The notes under the pieces are model-generated. The model saw only the letters and a list, made by a program, of their open reading frames with translations, was not told where the DNA came from and searched no databases. Position numbers and translations under genes: made by a program. This document shows, piece by piece, positions 8,254 to 17,864 of a stretch of 64,000 nt of DNA (its first letter is position 1; each line of letters opens with the position of its first letter). The DNA is from Sphingopyxis sp. L1A2A. Lineage in GTDB: Bacteria; Pseudomonadota; Alphaproteobacteria; Sphingomonadales; Sphingomonadaceae. The DNA lies in the NCBI RefSeq assembly GCF_005502465.1, contig NZ_SCOT01000002.1:1-64000 (forward strand), read 5' to 3'.

Positions 8254-9054
8254 CTAGGCGTAAATCGCGATCGCCTGGCTGCCGCTGAGCACCGGTTCGC
8301 CGGCGCGGTTCCACAGCATCATGTCCTGCACCGACAGCCCGTGGCGGGCATAGCCGGTCTTGGCCGACAGCAACCACCAGCCGTCGTCGGTTTGCGGGTC
8401 GCCGGTCAGCATGTTGACGGTCCAGTTCATCGAGCTGATCGGCCCGAATTCGCTGAACAGCGCCATTGCGGCGGGGGGCAGCGCGTCGCCCATCGCGAGC
8501 AGTGCGACGGCGGGGTGGCAGGCGGGTTCCTCGACAAAGCGCACCCAGGTCAGATATTCGCCGACCTCGCTTTTCCATGCAAAACGCGGGCCGGTCGTCG
8601 GGCGCATGTCGAAATGGCGCACGAACGATGGACGCGCGTGATGGTCGGGCACCGGTTCGAGCGTTTCGGGCGCCGGGCAGGCAGGCATCGTCAGCCGATT
8701 GTGATCGAGATGGCTTTTGCGGTCGGGCGAAAAGGCGAACACGGCCGCGGTGCCGAACCCCGCGTCACTCGATACGCCAGCCTCGACGAACAGCGACGAT
8801 TTCGACTGGCGCAGGACGCGCGTGTTCACGGTGCAATCGCCGCCGACCGGGCCGACGAAGCTGATCTGGGCATAACGCAGCGGCGTGCCGGTGGGGTGGA
8901 GCATCATCGTACCCGCCAGCGCGACCGCCGAGCTGATCCCGCCATAAGCGGTGCGGCCCTGCATCCAGCCATCATCGATATGCGCCTTCGCCACGCCGTC
9001 TTCGGTACGCAGCGTCGAAAGCAGCGCGTCGAGCGCGCTGGGGGAGGTCGTCAT
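8254..9054 (-). CDS. Acyl-CoA thioesterase family protein (TesB-like double hotdog)
   Basis: The 266-residue product starts MTTSPSALDALLSTLR and contains GWMQGRTAYGGISSAVALAG and RYAQISFVGPVGGDCTVNTRVLRQSKSSLFVEAG, typical of TesB/PaaI-like thioesterases with two hotdog folds. The second half includes FDMRPTTGPRFAW and YLTWVRF. It probably hydrolyses acyl-CoA esters; the chain length is unknown. Its start is only a few bases after the stop of the upstream saccharopine-dehydrogenase-like gene, so the two likely form an operon. Confidence 0.82.
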   Translation of the reverse strand: MTTSPSALDALLSTLRTEDGVAKAHIDDGWMQGRTAYGGISSAVALAGTMMLHPTGTPLRYAQISFVGPVGGDCTVNTRVLRQSKSSLFVEAGVSSDAGFGTAAVFAFSPDRKSHLDHNRLTMPACPAPETLEPVPDHHARPSFVRHFDMRPTTGPRFAWKSEVGEYLTWVRFVEEPACHPAVALLAMGDALPPAAMALFSEFGPISSMNWTVNMLTGDPQTDDGWWLLSAKTGYARHGLSVQDMMLWNRAGEPVLSGSQAIAIYA

Positions 9055-9061
9055 CTTGCTT

Positions 9062-10231
9062 TTAGTCCTCGATCTGAAAGGTCAGTCCGGCATGTTCGGT
9101 CAGCCGCGCGATCAGCGCGTCGCCGAGCAAGGCGCCCGGGGTCCATACGCCGCCGTCGCCCTTGTTCGCGAGCAGCGCGATGCCGGTTTCAGCCAGCATC
9201 TTTGACGTCGAGCCATAGCCGGGATCGCGGTCGCCCTGGACACTGGCGCGAATGGTGGTGCCGTCGGGATATTCGCCGATGAACAATATGTCGTAAAAGC
9301 CGTTTTCGCGCTCTTCCTGGCTCGGGCCTTCGCCGGGCTTCAGCTTCGATTCGCCGAACGGGTTCGCCTTTGCCATCGCTTCGGCCATCGCTTTGCCGGC
9401 GTCGCCGATCGTCGTCATCACCATCTCGTCATAGACCAGATCGGCACCCCACGCGTGGCCGAGCAGGAAGTTGGTGCGGTGGACATTCTTGGTGTTGATC
9501 GGCGCCATGACAAAGGGCGCGGTCCAGGTGCCGGTCGCGCTGTCATATTCGGGGATCAGCCCGGTCGGCTGCGACGGCCCGTCGAAACCGGGGGTCAGCG
9601 CAAAACTCGATTTGAGCAGCAGCGCGAGCGAGGGCTTTTTGGCGATCGCCTTTAACGTCTCGGTCAGGCTGGCGATGGTGCCACCCGACGCGCCGCCCGC
9701 CATCTTGCGGACGCGGCCCTTGACCCGCGGCGCGGGCTTGCCATGGCGCTTCACCGCTTCGGCCTGGAGGAAATGGACGCCAAGGTCGAAGGGGATCGAG
9801 TCGAAGCCGCAGCTGAAGGTGATCCGCGCCCCCGAAGCCTTGGCGGCGTCCTGATGCGCGTCGATCATCTCGCGCATCCAGCCGGGTTCGCCGCACAGGT
9901 CGGCATAGGCGGTGCCCGCCTTGACGCAGGCGGCGACAAGTTCGCTGCCGTAAAGCTGATAGGGGCCGACGGTGGTCAGGATGACCGTCGCGCGCGCTGC
10001 CATCGTGTCGAGGGTCGCGGGATCGCTGGCGTCGGCGACGACCAGCGGGGTGTCCTTGGGCGCATCGATCAGGTCGCGCACCTCGGCCAGCTTGGCGGCG
10101 CTGCGCCCCGCCATCGCCCATTTCGGCGCGTCCTTGCGGCCCGCATAATGCCGCGCCAGATATTCGGCGACGAGCCGACCGGTGAACCCGGTGGCGCCAT
10201 AGACGATGATATCAAATTCCCGGCTGGCCAT
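9062..10231 (-). CDS. Saccharopine dehydrogenase-like NAD(P)-binding protein (trans-acting enoyl reductase type)
   Basis: The 389-residue product begins MASREFDIIVYGATGFTGRLVAEYLARHY, a Rossmann GxTGFTG motif. It continues with TVGPYQLYGSELVAACVKAGTAYADLCGE and SCGFDSIPFDLGVHFLQ, hallmarks of the family that includes mycobacterial trans-acting enoyl reductases and animal SCCPDH. It is an NAD(P)H-dependent oxidoreductase, probably acting on lipids. It is upstream of the thioesterase in a likely two-gene operon. An imperfect inverted repeat around 10233-10265 (CCTCCC...GGGAGG) lies just before the start and may be regulatory. Confidence 0.85.
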   Translation of the reverse strand: MASREFDIIVYGATGFTGRLVAEYLARHYAGRKDAPKWAMAGRSAAKLAEVRDLIDAPKDTPLVVADASDPATLDTMAARATVILTTVGPYQLYGSELVAACVKAGTAYADLCGEPGWMREMIDAHQDAAKASGARITFSCGFDSIPFDLGVHFLQAEAVKRHGKPAPRVKGRVRKMAGGASGGTIASLTETLKAIAKKPSLALLLKSSFALTPGFDGPSQPTGLIPEYDSATGTWTAPFVMAPINTKNVHRTNFLLGHAWGADLVYDEMVMTTIGDAGKAMAEAMAKANPFGESKLKPGEGPSQEERENGFYDILFIGEYPDGTTIRASVQGDRDPGYGSTSKMLAETGIALLANKGDGGVWTPGALLGDALIARLTEHAGLTFQIED

Positions 10232-10323
10232 GAAAGCCTCCCCTTACGTAAACGTAAAGGGAGGCTAGCGCAGCGCGCGGCCGATGCCAAGCACCAAGCG
10301 TCAGCGCACCGGTGAAGTGTGAG

Positions 10324-10836
10324 TCAGCGCCGCCAGAACGGCCGCTTTTCCACCACCACCGGGGTACCGACCGCCTCGGCGCGGCCTTCGGCGCGTGCGG
10401 CGCGCAGTTCGGCGTCGGCGGCGTGCTGCTGTGCCTTGTGCGTCGCCAGTTCGTCGCGGCGACGCTGGCGCAGCGCGTCATAGCTCCAGCGCGTATGGCC
10501 ATAGCCGAACAGGCTGAGCAGGCCGCCCGCGATCGCGAGATTCTTCATCGCCGCCATCGCCTGCACAGGATCGGTAAATTCGCGATGGAAAAACAGGATC
10601 GTCGCCAGGACAAAGCCCGCGAGCAGGATCGACCACAGCCGCACCGCGATGCCGAGCGCGATGCACACCCCGGCGATCAGTTCGAACAGCCCGGTCGGGA
10701 TCGCGAGGCCGCCGGGCAGCCCCGCGGCGGAAATCATGGCGGTGGTGTCGTTGACGTGGATCAGCTTGTTGATCCCCGACACGATGAAAATCACGGCGAT
10801 GAACAGGCGCCCGATAAAAACGGCAATCATGGACAT
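10324..10836 (-). CDS. DoxX family membrane protein
   Basis: The product has four hydrophobic segments beginning with MSMIAVFIGRLFIAVIFIVSGINKL, then FELIAGVCIALGIAV, LLAGFVLATILFF and AIAGGLLSLFGYG, the four-helix DoxX pattern, followed by a basic Ala-rich cytoplasmic tail. DoxX proteins are inner-membrane proteins with roles in redox or quinone-linked chemistry in some species; the role here is not known. The ATG at 10836 is chosen because GGAGG lies seven bases upstream, and a longer frame before it lacks membrane sequence. Confidence 0.85.
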   Translation of the reverse strand: MSMIAVFIGRLFIAVIFIVSGINKLIHVNDTTAMISAAGLPGGLAIPTGLFELIAGVCIALGIAVRLWSILLAGFVLATILFFHREFTDPVQAMAAMKNLAIAGGLLSLFGYGHTRWSYDALRQRRRDELATHKAQQHAADAELRAARAEGRAEAVGTPVVVEKRPFWRR

Positions 10837-10907
10837 GCGTCTATCCTCCAAACGATGCCCCCGCGCCGATGGTTTCAGGACGCTTGGGGGCGGGTGGAGG
10901 TTCCGCG

Positions 10908-11462
10908 TCAGAGCTTGGGCAGCGTGACGCCCTTTTGCCCCATATATTTGCCCGCCCGGTCGGCGTAGCTGATCTCGCACGGCTCGTTGCCAGCCAGGAA
11001 CAGGAACTGGCACGCGCCCTCATTGGCGTAAATCTTGGCGGGCAGGGGGGTGGTGTTGGAAAACTCCAGCGTCACATGACCTTCCCAGCCGGGTTCGAGC
11101 GGGGTGACGTTGACGATGATGCCGCAGCGCGCATAGGTCGATTTGCCGAGGCAGATGACCAGCACGTCGCGCGGGATGCGGAAATATTCCACCGTCCGCG
11201 CGAGCGCGAAGCTGTTTGGTGGGATGATGCAGACGTCGGTTTCGCGGTCGACGAAATTCTTCGGATTAAAATCCTTGGGATCGACGATCGTCGAATCGAC
11301 ATTGGTGAAAATCTTGAATTCGGGCGCAACGCGCGCGTCATAACCATAGGACGACAGGCCATAGCTGATGCACCCGTCGCGGCGCTGCGCCTCGACAAAC
11401 GGTTCGATCATGCCCTGTGTCTGGGCGGCTTCGCGAATCCAGCGGTCGGAAAGAATGGCCAT
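10908..11462 (-). CDS. dcd: dCTP deaminase
   Basis: This 184-residue enzyme deaminates dCTP to dUTP for thymidylate synthesis. The product starts [22 protein letters not shown] and contains [46 protein letters not shown] (catalytic Glu in the [10 protein letters not shown] segment) and CQFLFL, with the usual family length. The ATG at 11462 matches the family N-terminus. Cytidine deaminase follows upstream on the same strand, so two pyrimidine deaminases are clustered. Confidence 0.94.
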   Translation of the reverse strand: MAILSDRWIREAAQTQGMIEPFVEAQRRDGCISYGLSSYGYDARVAPEFKIFTNVDSTIVDPKDFNPKNFVDRETDVCIIPPNSFALARTVEYFRIPRDVLVICLGKSTYARCGIIVNVTPLEPGWEGHVTLEFSNTTPLPAKIYANEGACQFLFLAGNEPCEISYADRAGKYMGQKGVTLPKL

Positions 11463-11500
11463 ACCGCTGTTTGTCGGCGCGCGCAGATTCGCGCAAGCGG

Positions 11501-11953
11501 TCAGTCGCCGATCAGGCCCAGATCCTTCGGACCGAAGGCGGCGGGTAGCAGCTCGCTGAGTTTGTAGGTCTTCACCTTTGCGCCATCGCCCGACGCGCAA
11601 TGAACCAGGATGTCGGTTTGCGACCGTTCGGCGGCTTCGTTCAATATCTGGCGGCAGCGGCCGCACGGGTTGACCGGGTCGCTGCCCAGCAGCGCGTCGC
11701 CGTCGGGACGGCCGCCGATGATCGCGACTTCCGCGAGCTCGCCGATCCAGCCCTCGTTGGCGATCTTGGCCACCGCGGCGGTCTCGGCGCAGAGGGTCAG
11801 GCCATAGCTGGCGTTCTCGACATTCGCCCCGGTGACGACGTCGCCATTTTTGAGCAGCAGCGCCGCGCCGACGTGAAAGCCCGAATAGGGCGCATAAGCG
11901 CGGCGTGCGGCGTCGCGGGCGGCGGCGATCAACTCGTCACGGGGGTCGCTCAT
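11501..11953 (-). CDS. cdd: Cytidine deaminase
   Basis: The 150-residue product contains the zinc-binding motifs CAETAAVAK (His replaced by Cys in the CAE form) and PCGRCRQIL, together with [32 protein letters not shown]. It hydrolyses cytidine and deoxycytidine to uridine forms for pyrimidine salvage. The ATG overlaps the stop of the GH25 gene (ATGA), and dcd lies just downstream, so GH25-cdd-dcd probably form one transcription unit. Confidence 0.94.
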   Translation of the reverse strand: MSDPRDELIAAARDAARRAYAPYSGFHVGAALLLKNGDVVTGANVENASYGLTLCAETAAVAKIANEGWIGELAEVAIIGGRPDGDALLGSDPVNPCGRCRQILNEAAERSQTDILVHCASGDGAKVKTYKLSELLPAAFGPKDLGLIGD

Positions 11954-12705
11954 CGCGGGTCTCCTTCGGGGCGGACGACGTTCCAGCCGACGGTGCCATC
12001 GGCCCCCGACAAGCGGACATAATCATTCGCCTGCCACATCGCCCAGGGGTGGGCGCCATAGTCGGGCTCGAAAAAATCGCGGCGCAGCCAGATGGTGCGC
12101 GCGATGCCCTGGGTGACCTTATAGTCGCTCTCGAACCCCGGGCCGGGGGCGATCAGGCTGGGTTTGCCCATATGCGCCTCGATCTGCGCCAAAAAGGTCG
12201 CGAGTTCGGAGAGCAGCAGCGCGCGGGTCGGGCGGTCGGGGCAGCGGTCGTCATAATCGAGCCACACCACCGCGGGCAGTGCGTCGGCGCGGCGCGGGAC
12301 GTGGCGGATGAAATTGGCCGCCTGATCGGTTGCCAGCTGGCACAGGCTGTAGCGGTGGATCGCGCCGGTCTGCACCCCCGCCTCGCGCGCCGCGACCATG
12401 TTGCGGGCGAATTGGGCGTCGATGCCGCGGGTTCCGTCGGTGCCCATCACATAAGCGAAATCGGCGCCCGCCGCCTTGATCGATCCCCATTGGACATCGC
12501 CATTGCCCGCGTCGATCGTCACCCCCTGCGTCGGATAGATCGCCCGATCGGGGGTCCAGCGCGCCGCCCACCACAGCGCCAGACCGGTGGCGAGCAGCAG
12601 CAGCACGATCGCCGCGCCGATCCGCCGCAGCAGGCGCACGGCCGCGGCGCGCCAACCGTCGCCCCGCTTTGCTCGCCGCTTGTTGTTGATCGCCCCCGTT
12701 GCCAC
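11950..12705 (-). CDS. GH25-type glycoside hydrolase (lysozyme-like), membrane-anchored
   Basis: The 251-residue product has a basic N-terminus, one transmembrane helix (IGAAIVLLLLATGLALWWAA) and a GH25 domain: GVTIDAGNGDVQWGSIKAAGADFAYVMGTDG, then AGVQTGAIHRYSL and AVVWLDYDDRCPD, where acidic residues of the DxDx pattern would be catalytic, and WAMWQANDY near the end. GH25 enzymes cleave the glycan of peptidoglycan. The predicted topology is an N-terminal anchor with the hydrolase in the periplasm. It starts with GTG and its stop overlaps cdd. Confidence 0.82.
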   Translation of the reverse strand: MATGAINNKRRAKRGDGWRAAAVRLLRRIGAAIVLLLLATGLALWWAARWTPDRAIYPTQGVTIDAGNGDVQWGSIKAAGADFAYVMGTDGTRGIDAQFARNMVAAREAGVQTGAIHRYSLCQLATDQAANFIRHVPRRADALPAVVWLDYDDRCPDRPTRALLLSELATFLAQIEAHMGKPSLIAPGPGFESDYKVTQGIARTIWLRRDFFEPDYGAHPWAMWQANDYVRLSGADGTVGWNVVRPEGDPR

Positions 12706-12708
12706 GCC

Positions 12709-13206
12709 TTAACCCTTGATGTGCAGGACGCAGATCAGCGTGAACAGCCGCCGCGCGGTATCGAAATCGACTGCAATCTTGCCGTCCAACCGGTCCATCA
12801 GCATCTCGGCTGCTTCGTTGTGCAGCCCGCGGCGCGCCATATCGACGGTTTCAATCTGCTGCGCGGTCGAGGTCTTGATCGCCTGGTAATAGCTGTCGCA
12901 GATCGCGAAATAATCGCGGATCGGGCGGCGGAAACGGCCGAGGCCAAGAATAATCGCTTCGAGCGGCGAACCGTCCTCGCGCGAAATTTCAAAGATCAAC
13001 CGGCCTTCCTCGACGCGCAGCATCAGCCGGTAGGGGCCGGCATAGCCATCGGCATGGCCGCGTTGCGGGACGAATTTATTGTCCTCGATCAGGTCGAAAA
13101 TCGCGACACGGCGTTCCTGTTCGACATCGGGATTGCGCCAGACGATCGAACCCTCGTCGAGTTCGACCGAAATGATGCGTTGTCGTGAAGGGTCTGCGTC
13201 GGCCAT
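12709..13206 (-). CDS. UPF0262 family protein
   Basis: The 165-residue product ([18 protein letters not shown]...) contains [54 protein letters not shown] and [15 protein letters not shown], matching UPF0262, a conserved alphaproteobacterial family of unknown function. The ATG at 13206 agrees with the family start. It is divergent from dnaB with a 129-base shared upstream region, and is followed closely by the GH25 gene. Confidence 0.88.
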   Translation of the reverse strand: MADADPSRQRIISVELDEGSIVWRNPDVEQERRVAIFDLIEDNKFVPQRGHADGYAGPYRLMLRVEEGRLIFEISREDGSPLEAIILGLGRFRRPIRDYFAICDSYYQAIKTSTAQQIETVDMARRGLHNEAAEMLMDRLDGKIAVDFDTARRLFTLICVLHIKG

Positions 13207-13335
13207 GCTGCCTGTGCTTCTACTTGGCACGGGGCGAAGGGCAAGGGACGACTTATCCCGAAAGTGTCCACAGGCACGTCCTGGCTGTCGTGATGGCAGT
13301 TGCGCCCTTTGCATCGTCGTCGCATGGTGCCGCCC

Positions 13336-14847
13336 ATGCTTGACGTAGCCCGCCTACCGATCGCGGCATCCGCCGGGGATGACCGCCAATTGCCGCGCAA
13401 TATCGAGGCCGAGGCCGCGTTTCTTGGTGCGATTCTGATCGACAACCGAGTCGTCGAGGATCTGCCTATCGCGCTGACCCCCGATCATTTCTTCGAGCCG
13501 CTCCATGGCCGCATTTTCCAGCAGACGATGGCGCTGATCGAGCGCAACAGCATCGCGACGCCGGTGACGCTGAAGCCCTATTTCGAAGCGGACGAGGCGA
13601 TGAAGGCGGTCGGCGGACCCGGCTATCTGGCCCAGCTTACGGGCAGCGGTGCCGGGCTGATCGGCGCCCGCGACTTTGCCAAGCAGATTTACGACTTGGC
13701 CTTGCTGCGCGAACTGGCAGGCGTCGGGCGGGTGCTCGTCGAAAATGCGCTCGACACCAGCGAGCGCGTCGATCCGCAGGCGCAGATCGAGGAAGCGGAA
13801 ACCGCGCTCTACCGCGTCGCGGGCGGCGAGGCCGAGATGGGGTCGGTCAAAAGTTTCAGTCAGGCCAGCCTCACGGCGTTACAGGCCGCCGAACGCGCGC
13901 TCAATTCGGGCGGCCACCTGTCGGGGATCACGACCGGGATTTCGAGCATGAACGCCAAGATCGGCGGCATGCACAACAGCGACTTGATGATCCTCGCCGG
14001 CCGTCCGGGCATGGGCAAGACCTCGCTCGCCACCAACATCGCCTATAACGCCGCCGAACGCTTCCGCCGCGACGAGGGTGACGGCATTCCGCCCGAAAAG
14101 AATATGGGCGCGAAGGTCGCCTTTTTCAGCCTCGAAATGTCCGCCGACCAGCTCGCAACGCGCGTCCTGGCCGAACAATCGGGGGTGTCGGGCGAAGCGC
14201 TGCGCATGGGCAAGATCAGCAAGGAGCAGTTCCAGCAACTGTCCCGTGCGGCGCAGACGCTCCAGACATTGCCGCTGTTCATCGACGACACGCCGGCGCT
14301 GACGATCGCAGGGCTGCGGACGCGGGCGCGGCGCTTGCAGCGACGGCACGGCATCGGCCTGATCATCGTCGATTATCTCCAATTGCTGGCGGGCAGCTCG
14401 AAGAGCGGCGACAATCGCGTGCAGGAAATTTCGGAAATTTCGCGGGGTTTGAAGACGCTGGCGAAGGAACTTCATGTGCCGGTGATGGCGCTGTCGCAGC
14501 TTAGCCGCGCGGTCGAACAGCGCGAAGACAAACGGCCGATGCTGTCCGATCTGCGCGAATCGGGCTCGATCGAGCAGGACGCGGACATGGTGCTGTTCGT
14601 GTTTCGCGAGGATTATTATGTCGCCTCGCGCGAGCCGAAACGCCCGATGGAGGGCGACGATGTTAAGATTCACGCCGCGCATGAGGAATGGGCGGCCGAG
14701 ATGGAGCGCGTCTTTGGCCTCGCCGAAGTGATCGTTGCCAAATCCCGTCACGGTTCGACGGGCAAGATCCGCATGCACTTCGAGGCGAAGACGACGAAGT
14801 TCAGCGATCTGGCCGACGAGAGCCAGGCGTTTGCGGATTATGAGTAA
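13336..14847 (+). CDS. dnaB: Replicative DNA helicase DnaB
   Basis: The product has the N-terminal DnaB domain ([32 protein letters not shown]) and the C-terminal RecA-like helicase: [20 protein letters not shown] (Walker A), [27 protein letters not shown] (Walker B), [35 protein letters not shown] and AKSRHGSTG. It unwinds DNA at replication forks as a hexamer. Starts at 13324 or 13336 are both possible; no strong Shine-Dalgarno distinguishes them. The length fits the family and no intein is seen. Confidence 0.93.
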   Translation: MLDVARLPIAASAGDDRQLPRNIEAEAAFLGAILIDNRVVEDLPIALTPDHFFEPLHGRIFQQTMALIERNSIATPVTLKPYFEADEAMKAVGGPGYLAQLTGSGAGLIGARDFAKQIYDLALLRELAGVGRVLVENALDTSERVDPQAQIEEAETALYRVAGGEAEMGSVKSFSQASLTALQAAERALNSGGHLSGITTGISSMNAKIGGMHNSDLMILAGRPGMGKTSLATNIAYNAAERFRRDEGDGIPPEKNMGAKVAFFSLEMSADQLATRVLAEQSGVSGEALRMGKISKEQFQQLSRAAQTLQTLPLFIDDTPALTIAGLRTRARRLQRRHGIGLIIVDYLQLLAGSSKSGDNRVQEISEISRGLKTLAKELHVPVMALSQLSRAVEQREDKRPMLSDLRESGSIEQDADMVLFVFREDYYVASREPKRPMEGDDVKIHAAHEEWAAEMERVFGLAEVIVAKSRHGSTGKIRMHFEAKTTKFSDLADESQAFADYE

Positions 14848-14857
14848 GGCGTAGCCT

Positions 14858-14931
14858 GTCATTGCGAGCGAAGCGAAGCAATCCAGAGCGTGACAAGCCG
14901 CACTGGATTGCTTCGCTTCGCTCGCAATGAC
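14858..14931. repeat. Intergenic hairpin repeat
   Basis: A 29-base inverted repeat has arms at 14858-14886 and 14903-14931 (core ATTGCGAGCGAAGCGAAGCA) with a 16-base loop. It lies between convergent dnaB and cysH. It belongs to the widespread REP-like family of alphaproteobacteria and could end transcription from both sides. Confidence 0.8.
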
Positions 14932-14954
14932 AACGTTTTTTGCGATGCGTCAGA

Positions 14955-15833
14955 TCAGAACGCCGGATCATTCGCTGGGTCGTCACCGATCGGCGACACC
15001 GCTTCGTGGATGCCGCATTCTGTCTTGTCCCAGCCGCGCCAGCGGCCCGAGCGCGGGTCTTCACCGGGCAGAACCTTTGATGTGCACGGCGAGCAGCCGA
15101 TCGACGGATAGCCTTGCGATTCCAGCGGATGGCGCGGCAGGTCGTGCGCTTCGAAATAGGCGTCGAGGTCGGCGCGCGTCCAGTTGGCGAGCGGGTTGAA
15201 TTTCAACCGGCCGGTGCTGCCGTCGAGTTCGAAGCGCGGCAAGCCTTGGCGCGTCGAGGACTGGAAGCCTTTGCGACCGGTGATCGACGCATCGAAACCC
15301 GCCATCGCCTTTTCGAGCGGCTTGACCTTGCGGATTTCGCAGCAGCCATCGGGGTCGTAGGACCAGCGCAATTCGGTTGCGTCCTTGACCGCGAGATCGT
15401 CGGCATCGGGGGTCAGGTTGACGATCTTGAGTCCGAGCCGCGCCGTGAGCGTATCGCGATACGCCAGCGTTTCGGGAAAATGTTTGCCGGTGTCGAGAAA
15501 CAGCACCGGCATGTCGGGGGCAACCTGTGCCACGAGATGCAGCAAAACCGCGCTTTCGGCGCCAAAGCTTGAGACGATTGCGGTATCGCCAAGCAGGCCT
15601 GCGCCGATCACGCTGGCGACCACCTCGGCGGCGTCTTGGCCACGGAACAGATTGTTGAGGCGGATCACGTCGGCGTCGGTGAAACGCGGCGCGACGTCGA
15701 TGCGGTCGCGGGTGCGATCTTTCCCAACCCCGTTCGTATCGCGCGTAGTCGAGATGCCGCGCGTCGGCGCGCTGCCGCTGGGTGTCCCGACCTCGCTCGA
15801 CACGAACGGAATTCGGGGATCGGCTTTACCCAT
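14955..15833 (-). CDS. cysH: Phosphoadenylyl/adenylyl-sulfate reductase
   Basis: This enzyme reduces activated sulfate (PAPS or APS) to sulfite. The product shows AIVSSFGAESAVLLHLVAQV (PP-loop), LFLDTGKHFPETLAYRD, CCEIRKVKPL, TGRKGFQSSTR, FNPLANWT, and the C-terminal KTECGIH. The CCEIRK and CSPC pairs are those of the Fe-S-containing, APS-type reductases. The N-terminus is odd: residues 9-35 are encoded by an 80-base palindromic repeat. No other start codon between the repeat and the catalytic domain fits, so the frame must read through it. It is the last gene of the cobA-cysH operon, and its start overlaps the DUF934 stop. Confidence 0.9.
   Translation of the reverse strand: MGKADPRIPFVSSEVGTPSGSAPTRGISTTRDTNGVGKDRTRDRIDVAPRFTDADVIRLNNLFRGQDAAEVVASVIGAGLLGDTAIVSSFGAESAVLLHLVAQVAPDMPVLFLDTGKHFPETLAYRDTLTARLGLKIVNLTPDADDLAVKDATELRWSYDPDGCCEIRKVKPLEKAMAGFDASITGRKGFQSSTRQGLPRFELDGSTGRLKFNPLANWTRADLDAYFEAHDLPRHPLESQGYPSIGCSPCTSKVLPGEDPRSGRWRGWDKTECGIHEAVSPIGDDPANDPAF
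15730..15809. repeat. Palindromic repeat inside the cysH coding sequence
   Basis: Arms at 15730-15758 (CCGTTCGTATCGCGCGTAG...) and 15781-15809 (GGTGTCCCGACCTCGCTCG...) are imperfect inverted copies and form one hairpin of 80 bases. The sequence resembles the REP-like element normally seen between genes in sphingomonads. Here it sits in frame, without a stop, near the 5' end of cysH and encodes about 27 residues. Confidence 0.75.
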
Positions 15834-16239
15834 GCCGCAGTTTCCAGATCGGCACAGCGCCGTCGGCAGCGCCCTGATAATGTTCGGGCCAGCGCGACAG
15901 CGCCGCTTCGACATCGGCGGGATTGAGCGATTTTTCGGGCGCGAAGCTGTCGAAACCACAGCGTTTCAGATAGCCGATCTGATCGACCAGCACGTCGCCC
16001 TGCGCGCGCAGTTCGCCGGTATAGCCCGCCTCACGCAGGATACGCGCCGATGAATAGCCGCGGCCGTCGCGGAATTTCGGGAAGGCGACCTCGATCAGCT
16101 TGAGCCGATCAAGAAAGGGGATCAGCGCGCGCGCGTCCTCATCGGATTCGAGGCGGACGGCGGTCGCGTTCGACTGGTCAAGGAAGGCGTCGAGGGTGAC
16201 GCAGGGTTCCTCGCCATCGGCTTGCAGATGCTCAACCAT
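15826..16239 (-). CDS. DUF934 protein, sulfite reductase-associated
   Basis: The 137-residue product (MVEHLQADGEEPCVTLDAF...) contains FPKFRDGRGYSSARILREAGYTGELRAQGDVLVDQIGYLKRCGFDSF, the DUF934 signature. This family is nearly always encoded next to sulfite/nitrite reductase; it has been suggested to be an accessory or electron-transfer partner, but the role is not proven. Its ATG overlaps the stop of cysI by eight bases, and its stop overlaps the start of cysH, so the three are coupled. Confidence 0.9.
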   Translation of the reverse strand: MVEHLQADGEEPCVTLDAFLDQSNATAVRLESDEDARALIPFLDRLKLIEVAFPKFRDGRGYSSARILREAGYTGELRAQGDVLVDQIGYLKRCGFDSFAPEKSLNPADVEAALSRWPEHYQGAADGAVPIWKLRHG

Positions 16240-17863
16240 AGATCGCCTCCTTGAACGGCGCCATGCCGACGCGGCGATAGGTGTCGACGAAGCGTTCGCC
16301 ATCGGTCCGCTCGGCAAGATATTTGTCGGTGACGCGTTCGATGGCGTCGACGATGCCGTCTTCGTCGAAACCGGGGCCGGTGATGGTGCCGAGCGACACA
16401 TCCTCCGCGCCCGAGCCACCAAGGAGGAGCTGGTAATTCTCGGTCCCTTTACGGTCGACCCCGAGAATGCCGATGTGACCCGCATGGTGATGCCCGCACG
16501 CGTTGATGCAACCCGAAATCTTGAGCTTGAGTTCGCCGAGATCGCGCTGGCGCGCTGGGTCGGCAAAACGCTGGGCGATTTTCTGCGCGACCGGGATCGA
16601 GCGCGCATTGGCGAGGCTGCAATAGTCGAGGCCGGGGCAGGCGATGATGTCGCTGATCAGGTCGAGGTTGGGCGTCGCGAGCCCTGCGCCGTCGAGGGCC
16701 TGCCAGATCGCGTAAAGATCGGCCTTGCGGACGTGCGGCAGGACGATGTTCTGCGCGTGGGTGACGCGCAGCTCGTCATGGCTGTATTTCTCGGCGAGGT
16801 CGGCCATCAGGTCGATCTGCGCCGAGCTGGCGTCGCCGGGGATGCCGCCGATGGGTTTCAGGCTGATGTTGACGATCGCATGGCCCGGCACCTTGTGCGC
16901 CGCGACATTCTGGTCGACCCAGACCGCAAAATCGGGGTCGGTGCGGTCGATCTCGTCCGAAGCCGACGCATCGAGCGGTGGCATCGCAAATTGCGCCGCG
17001 ATGCGGTCGAATTCGGCCTTGGGCGGATCGATGCCGAGTGATTTTACGTGCGCAAATTCTTCTTCGACTTGGCGACGATATTCGTCGGCGCCGAGCTCGT
17101 GGATCAGGATCTTGATTCGCGCCTTGTAGATATTGTCGCGGCGGCCGTAGCGATTGTACACGCGCAGGCACGCTTCGGTGTAGCTGAGCAGATCGTCGAG
17201 CGGCACGAAATCCTTGATCAACGGCGCGATCATCGGGGTGCGACCCATGCCGCCGCCGACATAGAAAGCGGCGCCGTGGGCACCGTCCTTTTCGACGATC
17301 TGGATGCCGATGTCGTGGAGGCGCATCGCGGCGCGATCTTCGTCGGCGGCGATCACCGCGATCTTGAACTTGCGCGGCAAATAGCTGAATTCGGGGTGAA
17401 AGCTCGACCATTGGCGCAGCAGCTCGGCCCACGGGCGCGGATCGGTCAGCTCGTCGGCGGCGGCGCCCGCCCACTGGTCCGAACTGATATTGCGGATGCA
17501 ATTGCCGCTGGTCTGGATCGCGTGCATTTCGACCGACGCCAGGTCTGCGAGGATCGCGGGTGCGTCCTCCAGCTTGATCCAGTTATACTGGATATTCTGG
17601 CGGGTGGTGAAATGGCCGTAATCGCGGTCATATTTGCGCGCGATATGCGCGAGCATCCGCATCTGGCGGCTGTCGAGCGTGCCGTAAGGCACTGCGACGC
17701 GCAGCATATAGGCGTGGAGCTGGAGATAGAGACCGTTCATCAGCCGCAGCGGCTTGAACTGATCCTCGGTGATCTCCCCCGCCAGGCGGCGCTTCACCTG
17801 ATCGGCGAATTCGGCGACACGGGCATCGACCATTTGCTGGTCATATTCGTCATATTTATACAT
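16232..17863 (-). CDS. cysI: Sulfite/nitrite reductase hemoprotein subunit
   Basis: The 543-residue enzyme reduces sulfite to sulfide with six electrons. Both ferredoxin-like half domains are present (LMNGLYLQLHAYMLRVAVPYG, FTTRQNIQYNWI, TSGNCIRNISS). The cysteines that hold the coupled 4Fe-4S cluster and siroheme are in CPGLDYC and GCINACGHH. Siroheme needs the methyltransferase encoded at the head of the operon. The length and motifs fit the single-subunit, ferredoxin-type reductases used by alphaproteobacteria. Confidence 0.92.
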   Translation of the reverse strand: MYKYDEYDQQMVDARVAEFADQVKRRLAGEITEDQFKPLRLMNGLYLQLHAYMLRVAVPYGTLDSRQMRMLAHIARKYDRDYGHFTTRQNIQYNWIKLEDAPAILADLASVEMHAIQTSGNCIRNISSDQWAGAAADELTDPRPWAELLRQWSSFHPEFSYLPRKFKIAVIAADEDRAAMRLHDIGIQIVEKDGAHGAAFYVGGGMGRTPMIAPLIKDFVPLDDLLSYTEACLRVYNRYGRRDNIYKARIKILIHELGADEYRRQVEEEFAHVKSLGIDPPKAEFDRIAAQFAMPPLDASASDEIDRTDPDFAVWVDQNVAAHKVPGHAIVNISLKPIGGIPGDASSAQIDLMADLAEKYSHDELRVTHAQNIVLPHVRKADLYAIWQALDGAGLATPNLDLISDIIACPGLDYCSLANARSIPVAQKIAQRFADPARQRDLGELKLKISGCINACGHHHAGHIGILGVDRKGTENYQLLLGGSGAEDVSLGTITGPGFDEDGIVDAIERVTDKYLAERTDGERFVDTYRRVGMAPFKEAIYG

Positions 17864-17864
17864 G

